A DNA stretch of 64,000 nucleotides from Burkholderia sp. NRF60-BP8 (GTDB lineage Bacteria; Pseudomonadota; Gammaproteobacteria; Burkholderiales; Burkholderiaceae): NCBI RefSeq assembly GCF_001522585.2, contig NZ_CP013372.1, positions 2,356,001 to 2,420,000 on the forward strand, read 5' to 3'. Positions within the stretch are counted from its first letter, which is position 1; the number at the start of each line of letters is the position of its first letter. The translations under genes were made by a program, and so were the position numbers. Shown piece after piece: positions 56,944 to 64,000 of this stretch. The notes under the pieces are model-generated. The model was not told where the DNA came from and did no database searches. It saw only the letters and a program-made list of their open reading frames with translations.

Positions 56944-58524
56944 ATGCATTCAGATGCCCGCCCCGATTCGTCCCGTCCGTCCGGCTCGCCGCCCGCGAAG
57001 CCGTCCCTCCACCGCGCGTTGCAGGCCCGCCATCTACGGATGATCGCGATCGGCGGCTCGATCGGCACGGGGCTGTTCGTCGCATCCGGCGCGTCGATCT
57101 CGCAGGCCGGCCCCGGCGGCGCGATGCTCGCGTACATGGTGATCGGCCTGATGGTCTATTTCCTGATGACGAGCCTCGGCGAGATGGCCGCGTTCATGCC
57201 GGTGTCGGGCTCGTTCGCGACCTACGGCGCGAAGTTCGTCGACGAAGGCTTCGGCTTCGCGCTCGGCTGGAACTACTGGTACAGCTGGGCCGTGACGCTG
57301 GCGGTGGAGCTCGTCGCCGCGCAGCTCGTGATGAACTACTGGTTCCCGCACGTGCCGGGCGTCTGGTGGAGCGCGCTGTTCCTCACGCTGATCTTCGCGC
57401 TCAACGCGCTGTCGGTGCGCGGCTTCGGCGAAGCCGAATACTGGTTCGCGTTGGTCAAGGTGCTGACGGTGCTCGCGTTCGTCGGCGTCGGTCTGCTGAT
57501 GATCTTCGGGATCATGCAGGGCGGCCCGAGCGCCGGCTGGGGCAACTTCACGATCGGCGACGCGCCGTTCGTCGGCGGCTGGGCGACGATGCTCGGCGTC
57601 GCGATGATCGCGGGTTTCTCGTTCCAGGGCACCGAAATGATCGGCGTCGCGGCCGGCGAATCGGAAAACCCGCGCACGACGATTCCGCGCGCGGTGCGCC
57701 AGATCTTCTGGCGCATCCTGCTGTTCTACGTGTTCGCGATCTTCGTGATCGGCGTGCTGATTCCGTACACCGATCCGAGCCTGCTGAAGAGCGACGTGAC
57801 CGACATCGGCGTGAGCCCGTTCACGCTGGTGTTCCGCCACGCGGGCCTCGCGTTCGCGGCCGGCGTGATGAACGCGGTGATCCTGACGGCCGTGCTGTCG
57901 GCCGGCAACTCGGGCATGTATGCGTCGACACGAATGCTCTACAACCTCGCGGTCGAAGGCCGCGCGCCGAAGCTGTTTGCGAAGCTGTCGCCCGGCGGCG
58001 TGCCGCGCAACGCGCTGTATGCGACCACCGCCGTCGGCGCGCTGTGCTTCCTCACGTCGCTGTACGGCGACAAGACCGTCTACCTGTGGCTGCTGAACAC
58101 GTCCGGCATGGCCGGCTTCATCACGTGGCTCGGCATCGCGGTCAGCCACTACCGGTTCCGCAAGGGCTTCCTGAAGCAGGGCTACCGGCTCGACCAGTTG
58201 CCGTATCGGTCGAAGTGGTTCCCGTTCGGACCGCTGTTCGCGTTCGCCCTGTGCGCGGTCGTCGCGCTCGGCCAGGACTACCACGCGTTCCTCGCCGACA
58301 AGATCGACTGGACGGGCGTCGCCGCGACCTACATCGGCCTGCCGTTCTTCCTCGCGATCTGGCTCGGCTACGCGCTGGTGCGCAAATGCCGGCTGGTACG
58401 CTACGAGGACATGGAAATCGCGCCGTGGATCGACCGCAACGCGACGCCCGACGCCACCGAAAAGGCCGATGCCGGCTACCCGGCCTACGTCGCCCGGCCG
58501 GTCAACCCGACGCCGGGCGCCTGA
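56944..58524 (+). CDS. lysP: Lysine-specific permease
   Basis: The 526-residue APC-family transporter is collinear with E. coli LysP. It has RALQARHLRMIAIGGSIGTGLFVASGASISQAGPGGAMLAYMVIGLMVYFLMTSLGEMAAFMPVSGSFATYG at the N-terminus, GFSFQGTEMIGVAAGESENP in the middle and NSGMYASTRMLYNLAVEGRAPKLFAKLSPGGVPRNALYATT later. About 12 helices are seen. It imports lysine with protons. The context (amaA, amaB) supports lysine or pipecolate use as carbon source. It lies 135 bp before amaA. Confidence 0.92.
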   Translation: MHSDARPDSSRPSGSPPAKPSLHRALQARHLRMIAIGGSIGTGLFVASGASISQAGPGGAMLAYMVIGLMVYFLMTSLGEMAAFMPVSGSFATYGAKFVDEGFGFALGWNYWYSWAVTLAVELVAAQLVMNYWFPHVPGVWWSALFLTLIFALNALSVRGFGEAEYWFALVKVLTVLAFVGVGLLMIFGIMQGGPSAGWGNFTIGDAPFVGGWATMLGVAMIAGFSFQGTEMIGVAAGESENPRTTIPRAVRQIFWRILLFYVFAIFVIGVLIPYTDPSLLKSDVTDIGVSPFTLVFRHAGLAFAAGVMNAVILTAVLSAGNSGMYASTRMLYNLAVEGRAPKLFAKLSPGGVPRNALYATTAVGALCFLTSLYGDKTVYLWLLNTSGMAGFITWLGIAVSHYRFRKGFLKQGYRLDQLPYRSKWFPFGPLFAFALCAVVALGQDYHAFLADKIDWTGVAATYIGLPFFLAIWLGYALVRKCRLVRYEDMEIAPWIDRNATPDATEKADAGYPAYVARPVNPTPGA

Positions 58525-58659
58525 CGCCCGGCAACGCGCCGGCGACCGCCCGACCGCGGCGGCCGCTGCGCTGAAAACCCCATTCGACGCGGCGCGCGCG
58601 TTCAGGCAAGATCCACGCGCGCCGTCCGTTTTTCCGCCGTCACGAATCACCGAAAACGC

Positions 58660-59928
58660 ATGCAGAACTTCTACGAAGCCACCGTTACCCGCCAGCCCTA
58701 CCCGCAATTGACCGGCCCGATCGATACGCAGGTCTGCATCGTCGGCGGCGGCCTCGCCGGCCTGTGCACGGCGCTCGGCCTCATCGAGCGCGGCGTGCGC
58801 GACGTCGTCGTGCTCGACAGCGAGCGGGTCGGCTTCGGCGCGTCGGGCCGCAACGGCGGCTTCGTGTTCGGCGGCTACAGCCTCGACAACGCCGACCTGC
58901 TGCGCACGCTCGGCCGCGACGAAGGGCGCCGTCTGTACCGGCTCACCGTCGACGCGGTCGACCTGATCCGCGCGCGCATCGCGCGCTACGGGATCGACTG
59001 CGACATCGTCGACGAGGGCGTGATGCTCGCGAACTGGTTCGACGATCCGTCGCGGCTCGACGGTGTGCGCACGCTGATGAAAAACGAACTCGGCGTCGAG
59101 TGGGAACCCGTCCCGACCGGCGCGCTGCGCGAGCGGCTGAAGACCCGGCGCTATTACGGCGGCCTGTTCGAGCCGAACGCGTTCCACTTCCACCCGCTCA
59201 AGTACGTGCTCGGCGTCGCGGCGGCCGCCTCGCGCGGCGGTGCGCGCGTGTACGAGCGTTCGGCCGCGCTGGGCATCGCGCGCGACGGCGCCGGGTACGT
59301 CGTGCGCACGGCGCAGGGCACGGTGCGCGCCAAGGACGTCGTGTTCGCCGGCGGCGGCTACGCGCGCGGCGTGTCGCCGCGCATCGAGCGCGCGGTGCTG
59401 CCGATCGCGACCTACGTGATCGCGACCGAACCGCTCGGCACGCGCCTGCCCGACGCGATCGACGCGCCGTACGCGATCTACGACACGCGTTTCGCGTTCG
59501 ACTACTACCGTCCGCTGAAGGACACGCGGATCCTGTGGGGCGGCCGGATCTCCGTGCTCGACCGCGGCCCCGACGCGATCGCGCGCCTGCTGCGGCGCGA
59601 CCTGCTGCGCGTGTATCCGCAACTGGACGGCGTGAAGGTCGACTATGCGTGGGGCGGGCTGATGAGCTACGCGCGGCACAAGATGCCGCAGATCGGCCGC
59701 GACGCGGACGGCGTGTGGCACGCGATCGCTTTCGGCGGCCACGGGATGGCGCCGACCACGGTGGCCGGCGAGGCGCTCGCCGCCGCGCTGGCCGAAGGCC
59801 GGCCGGTGCCGGACGGCTTCGCCGCGTTCGGGCTCACGCGCACGTTCGGCCTGGCCGGCCTCGCCGCCGCGCAACTCACGTATACGGCGTACCAGGCCCG
59901 CGATGCGCTCGCCTCCTGCCGCCGCTGA
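58660..59928 (+). CDS. amaA: L-pipecolate oxidase (FAD-dependent)
   Basis: The 422-residue DAO-family flavoenzyme has the FAD-binding fingerprint VCIVGGGLAGLCTALGLIERG at about 26-46. FGASGRNGGFVFGG lies near 62-75, and the C-terminal YAWGGLMSYARHKMPQIGRDADGVWHAIAFGGHGMAPTTVAGEALA is also conserved. With AmaB and LysP adjacent it is most likely AmaA, which oxidises L-pipecolate to Δ1-piperideine-6-carboxylate in the D-lysine pathway. The PuuB/OrdL family of gamma-glutamylputrescine oxidases is close, so substrate rests on context. Confidence 0.85.
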   Translation: MQNFYEATVTRQPYPQLTGPIDTQVCIVGGGLAGLCTALGLIERGVRDVVVLDSERVGFGASGRNGGFVFGGYSLDNADLLRTLGRDEGRRLYRLTVDAVDLIRARIARYGIDCDIVDEGVMLANWFDDPSRLDGVRTLMKNELGVEWEPVPTGALRERLKTRRYYGGLFEPNAFHFHPLKYVLGVAAAASRGGARVYERSAALGIARDGAGYVVRTAQGTVRAKDVVFAGGGYARGVSPRIERAVLPIATYVIATEPLGTRLPDAIDAPYAIYDTRFAFDYYRPLKDTRILWGGRISVLDRGPDAIARLLRRDLLRVYPQLDGVKVDYAWGGLMSYARHKMPQIGRDADGVWHAIAFGGHGMAPTTVAGEALAAALAEGRPVPDGFAAFGLTRTFGLAGLAAAQLTYTAYQARDALASCRR

Positions 59929-60033
59929 GCGCCCGCGACGGCCTTGCCGATTAGAGCGGAAGGTCGGCCGGGCGGCCATTTCCCACATGCTAGAATGCCT
60001 TTTCCAAGCCGCCGCGAACCACAACAAAGTCAC

Positions 60034-60708
60034 ATGAAAGCAGGAAGCAAGGCCGCCACGTCCGACACCCGCGCGCTTGCGTCCGATGCGCGGCGTAAAT
60101 ACGATCCCGAGCAAACCAAGCGCAACATCCTCGATGTCGCCACGCAGGAATTCTCCGCGATGGGCCTCGCCGGTGCGCGCGTCGACGCGATCGCGGAGCG
60201 CACCAACACGACGAAGCGGATGCTCTACTACTACTTCGAAAGCAAGGAAGGCCTGTACGAGGCCGTGCTGGAGAAGGTGTACGGCGACATCCGCGCACTC
60301 GAGCAGGAACTGCACGTCGGCGACATGGAGCCGCGCGAAGGCATGCGCCGTCTCGTCGAGTTCACGTTCGACTATCACGACAAGCATCGCGATTTCGTCC
60401 GTCTCGTGTCGATCGAGAACATCCACGGCGCGAAATATGTCGAACAGCTCAAGTCGTTCAAGAACCGCAACGTCAGCATCATCAAGACGCTCGAGGAACT
60501 GCTCGAGCGCGGCGCGGCCAGCGGCGCGTTCCGCAAGGACATCGACGCGTTCGACCTGCACCTGCTGATCAGCTCGTTCTGCTTCCATCGCGTGTCGAAC
60601 CGCTACACGTTCGGCGCCGCGTTCGGCCGCGATCCGTCGGCGCCGCGCCTGCGCGCGCGGCATCGCGACACGATCGCCGACGCGGTGCTCCGCTACGTCG
60701 CCGCGTAA
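60034..60708 (+). CDS. TetR family regulator of the lysine/pipecolate module
   Basis: The 224-residue protein has an N-terminal TetR helix-turn-helix (TKRNILDVATQEFSAMGLAGARVDAIAERTNTTKRMLYYYFESKEGLYEAVLE at about 28-80) and a helical ligand domain. It follows amaA by 105 bp in the same direction. It probably regulates lysP-amaA and amaB; whether its signal is lysine, pipecolate or an intermediate is unknown. ATG 60034 begins the basic MKAGSKAATSDTR; a longer open frame has non-native residues. Confidence 0.88.
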   Translation: MKAGSKAATSDTRALASDARRKYDPEQTKRNILDVATQEFSAMGLAGARVDAIAERTNTTKRMLYYYFESKEGLYEAVLEKVYGDIRALEQELHVGDMEPREGMRRLVEFTFDYHDKHRDFVRLVSIENIHGAKYVEQLKSFKNRNVSIIKTLEELLERGAASGAFRKDIDAFDLHLLISSFCFHRVSNRYTFGAAFGRDPSAPRLRARHRDTIADAVLRYVAA

Positions 60709-60722
60709 GCGCCGCCGGCAGC

Positions 60723-60744
60723 CGGCCGGGGCGCGCCCCGGCCG
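60723..60744. terminator. 22-bp perfect palindrome after the TetR gene
   Basis: The core GGCCGGGGCGCGCCCCGGCC at 60724-60743 is flanked by one more C-G pair. It lies between convergent gene ends and is likely a terminator-like hairpin. It has no U tract. Confidence 0.55.
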
Positions 60745-60774
60745 CGGCCCTTGGCCCTGCAACATTTCAGCGCA

Positions 60775-62556
60775 TCAGTCCGTCGGCGCGGTCGACGCCA
60801 GCGCGATCCGCGCCTTCTGTTCGGGGCTGCCCGCCACGTAATACTTCTTCGCCCAGCTCGAATCGGGCGCGAGCGCGAGCCGCACATGCGCGCCCGTGCC
60901 GCGCTGCTTCGCATCGATCGCCAATGCGCGTGCGCGGTAGTGCTCGTAAAGCCGCAGGAATTCCGCGAGATAGATCGCCGCGATCCGCTTGTCGCGGATC
61001 TCGAGCAGGTTCTCGTCGTTGTACTGCTCGGAGTTGCGGCTCATGTTCGCCGAGCCGGTATAGACGACCGGATTCGCGCCTTCCGCATCGATCACGATGA
61101 ACTTGTGATGGATCACGACAGGCGGAAAGGCCGGCGCCGGCTCGCCCGGGAAGAGCCGCAGCTCCGGCTCGAAGCCTTGCGGCACCGTGGCCGGCGAAAA
61201 ATACGACGCGTCGATCACGTCATGGTTGTCGCGGCTGCGGTGGTACAGCTCGAGGTTGGCGAGCGTCGCCGCATCGAGCGACTGGCCGCCCTGCTGCGCG
61301 GCATCGGCCTTCGCCGCGCTGCCCGCGTTGATCCGGTTCACGAGGCCGAACATCATCAACCCGCGGTCGCCGGCCGCGAAACACGCATCGCGCAGCGCCG
61401 CGTCGGTCGGCATGAACAGGCAGAACGACACCGAATGCTTCGCGGCCGCGATCGCGGCGACGATCGTATCGATCTCGGTACGCTGCCCAGACGGCTCCGG
61501 CGAGTACGCGACGCGTACCTGCGCGCTGCCGATCGTCATCGGCGCCGACCAGCCCGGCGACAGCCGGGCGGTTTCCGCAATCGACGGATTCCCGGCCAGC
61601 GCGTGGGCGCGCTCGTTGTACAGCGCGGCGAGCGCGGGCGAATCGAACGCGTGCAGCACGTTGGCCTGCTCGGTCAGCCCCTCGGTCGTGAAGTTCGCGG
61701 AACCGGTCAGCACGCGCGCGGGCGCCGCGCTGGACGGCGCATCGGTCACGATGAACTTGTCGTGCATGATGTGCGTCCGGTCGCGCGGCGCGAGCGTCGC
61801 AAGGCCCTGCAGCGCGTCGACGGCCGGCTGGTTCGGCGACGGCAGCGGCGGCTTGCCCTTGCGCGCCGTCGTATGCGCGTCGTAGACGATCGCGAGCGAC
61901 GCTTCGCCGTGCCGGCGGCCGAACGCCTCGAACGCGGGCAGCGCCCACAGCGTGTCGGTCAGGTGATAGACGGCCGATACCGCGCGCGACGCAGGATCGA
62001 GCATCTCCGCGAACACCTGCTCCATGTCGTTCGCGAGCCACGTGCGCAGCTTCAGCGCCTGCGCGGCGCTCGGCGCCTCGTTCGGCGCGAGGCCCAGCGC
62101 CGCGACCTGCTTCGCGAACGCCTGCGAGCTGACCACCGCGCGGTTGAACCACGTACCGATGCCGTCCTCGATGTGCGCGGGCAGCACGACGTCGCACACG
62201 CCGGCTTGCGCGTCGAGCACCTGCAGGTTCGCCGGCGTGCCGACGACCGGATAGACGTCGTAGCGGAACGACGCACCGCGGTCCTGCGGATCGATGCGCG
62301 CGTCCCACCACATGAATTTCTGAATCGGCGCCTGATCGGTCGGCGCATCGCCCTGCGTGTCGGCGGCCGGGCCGTCGAACGTCAGGCGATTGGGCAGCCA
62401 GCTGTCCGGCGCACGCGTCTTGCCGTCGGCCGACCAGAAGCCGGGCGTGCGCCGGATCGCGAAGCCGAGGAAATCGGACCGCGACGCCGCATCGGGCCAG
62501 TCGAAAGCCAGCAGGACCAGGGTGGGGGAAAGATAGCTGCGCACGCTGACGGTCAT
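60775..62556 (-). CDS. Phospholipase D-like protein with two HKD motifs
   Basis: The 593-residue protein has two phospholipase D catalytic halves. The first is HIMHDKFIVTDA followed by GSANFTTEG, and the second is IHHKFIVIDAEG followed by GSANMSRNSEQYNDENLLEI. Both HxKxxxxD sets are intact. There is no Sec signal or membrane segment. Activity could be phospholipase D, transphosphatidylase or nuclease. Some leaderless PLD-type proteins are T6SS effectors, but the known Tle5 type is larger and no immunity gene follows. No close neighbour explains it. Confidence 0.8.
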   Translation of the reverse strand: MTVSVRSYLSPTLVLLAFDWPDAASRSDFLGFAIRRTPGFWSADGKTRAPDSWLPNRLTFDGPAADTQGDAPTDQAPIQKFMWWDARIDPQDRGASFRYDVYPVVGTPANLQVLDAQAGVCDVVLPAHIEDGIGTWFNRAVVSSQAFAKQVAALGLAPNEAPSAAQALKLRTWLANDMEQVFAEMLDPASRAVSAVYHLTDTLWALPAFEAFGRRHGEASLAIVYDAHTTARKGKPPLPSPNQPAVDALQGLATLAPRDRTHIMHDKFIVTDAPSSAAPARVLTGSANFTTEGLTEQANVLHAFDSPALAALYNERAHALAGNPSIAETARLSPGWSAPMTIGSAQVRVAYSPEPSGQRTEIDTIVAAIAAAKHSVSFCLFMPTDAALRDACFAAGDRGLMMFGLVNRINAGSAAKADAAQQGGQSLDAATLANLELYHRSRDNHDVIDASYFSPATVPQGFEPELRLFPGEPAPAFPPVVIHHKFIVIDAEGANPVVYTGSANMSRNSEQYNDENLLEIRDKRIAAIYLAEFLRLYEHYRARALAIDAKQRGTGAHVRLALAPDSSWAKKYYVAGSPEQKARIALASTAPTD

Positions 62557-62661
62557 TCGTTGCTCCCTGGCCCGGCGGCCGGTCGAGATGAATGGGTCAG
62601 TCTTGACGACGGTTCTTCCCGGACGATGACCGTTCGATGAACCTTGTATGTCGGACGCGCG

Positions 62662-63420
62662 TCAGTCGCACACGAGCAGCTCGATCCCGCGCGCCGTCAG
62701 CGCGCGCCGCACGGCCTTGTCGGGCGCGCGCTCGGTCACCAGATAGCGGGCGGCGGCCGCGCCGTTGATCCGCACCGGCGTCACGCGGCCGAATTTCGAA
62801 TGGTCGGCGACGATGATCGCCGTGCCCGCCGCCGCGATCATCCGGCTGCGCACTTCGGCCGCGAGCCGGGAGTAGTCGGTGCACTCGCCGTCGGGCGTGA
62901 TGCCGCCGGCGCCGACGAACGCGAAATCGACGTGGTATTGCGCGAGCTGGTGAATCGTGTCGAGACCGAACGTGGCATCCTCGTCGTCGGACAGCTCGCC
63001 GCCGAGCAGCGTCACGCGGTTGCCGTTGCGCCGCGCGAGCACGAACGCGGTGCGCCAGTCGTTCGTGTAGATCGACAGCCGGTGCCGGTCGGCGAGCGCC
63101 AGCGCGACCGCATGCGGCGTGCTGCCCGAATCGATCAGCACCGAGGCATCGTCGGGCACGAATTCGGCCGCGCGCCGCCCGATCGTGCGCTTCGCGTCGG
63201 CGTTCGCGGCTTCGCGCTCGGACAGGCTCGGCTCGCGGCGATCCGCGGCCAGCGCGCCGCCATGCGTCATCACGAGCAGGCCGCGTGCGGCCAGCGCGTT
63301 CAGGTCGCGCCGCACGGTTTCGCGCGAGACGTCGAGCGAGCGCACGAGTTCCGCGACCGACAACGCGCCCGACCGTCCGAGCTCCGACAGAATGTATTGA
63401 TGACGTTGTTCCGCCAGCAT
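62662..63420 (-). CDS. DeoR family transcriptional regulator
   Basis: The 252-residue protein has the DeoR helix-turn-helix at about 1-60 (RHQYILSELGRSGALSVAELVRSLDVSRETVRRDLNALAARGLLVMTHGGA). The sugar-phosphate-binding DeoR C domain follows, with DDASVLIDSGSTPHAVALAL and IIVADHSKFGR. These regulators usually sense phosphorylated sugars such as glycerol-3-phosphate. No sugar pathway genes are adjacent in the window, so the target is unknown. It is upstream of the PLD-like gene on the same strand by 105 bp. Confidence 0.92.
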   Translation of the reverse strand: MLAEQRHQYILSELGRSGALSVAELVRSLDVSRETVRRDLNALAARGLLVMTHGGALAADRREPSLSEREAANADAKRTIGRRAAEFVPDDASVLIDSGSTPHAVALALADRHRLSIYTNDWRTAFVLARRNGNRVTLLGGELSDDEDATFGLDTIHQLAQYHVDFAFVGAGGITPDGECTDYSRLAAEVRSRMIAAAGTAIIVADHSKFGRVTPVRINGAAAARYLVTERAPDKAVRRALTARGIELLVCD

Positions 63421-63638
63421 CGCGTGTACGCCCGAGGCGACTGGTAATGGGTAAGCCGGCCATTGTATTACGGACGTTTGACGACCATTTGACCGCGCCG
63501 GGAAACGTGGCCGGGCGGCGGCCCGGCGCGTTTCCCGAAAGCGAAATTCTGTATTGCCGGGCGCGCGCGAATCCGCGCGGCGCCGGTTGCTACACTTTGC
63601 GCTTCGCCGAACGAACGACCGACAAAGGGGCTCGCGCC

Positions 63639-63824
63639 ATGTATCGCAAAGGCAGTGTGATCGAAATCCAGTTCCCGCCGGAACGCCTCAACGACGCGGC
63701 AGGCGATCCGTACTGGATCGACCTGACGCTCGACGAAGCGCGCCGGCTCTACGAACAGCTCGCCGCGCGCTTCGCGACCGACGCGCGCGCCAACCAGCCG
63801 CTCGACACGTTCTCGATCGACTGA
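63639..63824 (+). CDS. Small conserved-type hypothetical protein (61 residues)
   Basis: The ATG at 63639 opens a 61-residue acidic frame beginning MYRKGSVIEIQFPPERL, with a balanced composition and codon use typical of this replicon. No signal peptide, membrane segment or motif is recognised. The region after it to 64000 shows no further gene. It is divergent from the DeoR gene and its function is unknown. Confidence 0.6.
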   Translation: MYRKGSVIEIQFPPERLNDAAGDPYWIDLTLDEARRLYEQLAARFATDARANQPLDTFSID

Positions 63825-64000
63825 CCGTCGCCGCGGCGCGCCCCGTCCGCGCCGCGCCGTGCGGCGGGCGCTCGTCCCCGCCGCCCCGCGCACCGGCGCG
63901 ATGGCCGCCGGCACGATCGCACGCCGCGCGGCACGAGTGCAGGATTCGACAAGACGCCGGCGCCGCTTCGACCGATACTGGCCGACTTTCCGGTTCCGTC

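Overview
The window looks like part of a Burkholderia replicon, probably from the Burkholderia cepacia complex and probably a secondary chromosome. The basis is very high GC with strong third-position GC/CG bias, GC-rich hairpin terminators without U tracts, and typical Burkholderia families: DUF2827, trimeric porins, non-haemolytic phospholipase C, MocR and LysR regulators. I saw no rRNA, tRNA, CRISPR array, insertion sequence or replication origin. Placement to species is inference; the individual genes are read from the sequence.

The window is a string of small catabolic and transport modules, each next to its own regulator. 0-5.4 kb: a DUF2827 protein, a putative glycosyltransferase, and a lipoprotein plus Tat-exported phospholipase C. 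5.7-12.3 kb: the leucine/isovalerate operon liuABCD, divergent from a TetR gene. 12.3-15.1 kb: marR divergent from vanillate demethylase vanAB. 15.2-18.3 kb: a small secreted protein and a Fur-box-controlled TonB siderophore receptor. 18.3-24.4 kb: a sugar-acid module (gntR-manD-rspB divergent from uxuB-MFS) that fits L-gulonate/fructuronate breakdown to 2-keto-3-deoxygluconate. 24.6-33.2 kb: a secreted beta-propeller-like protein, a GFA protein, a porin, a LysE exporter, an acetyltransferase, an octamer tandem repeat, a phosphoesterase and a two-component system. 33.4-35.3 kb: a thioredoxin-like protein, then a lower-GC type VI secretion cargo cassette (adaptor-like ORF, Tae4 amidase, candidate membrane immunity protein). 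35.3-42.4 kb: paiB/mocR, a class A penicillin-binding protein, a WG-repeat protein and a small secreted protein. 42.7-48.5 kb: a purine nucleoside module (deaminase, purine permease, LysR, nucleoside hydrolase, porin). 48.6-54.7 kb: an L,D-transpeptidase, an MFS carrier and an MscK-like mechanosensitive channel. 54.8-60.7 kb: the lysine/pipecolate module amaB / lysP-amaA-tetR. 60.8-64 kb: a phospholipase D-like protein, a DeoR regulator and a 61-residue protein.

The regulatory DNA is unusually readable. Paired or palindromic candidate operators sit in the divergent spacers of the liu, van and gulonate modules, in front of one porin, and between paiB and mocR. The most novel-looking element is the T6SS cargo cassette at 34.0-35.3 kb. 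It differs in composition from its surroundings, is tightly packed, and pairs Tae4 with a three-helix membrane protein carrying four regularly spaced cysteines, not a typical periplasmic Tai4.
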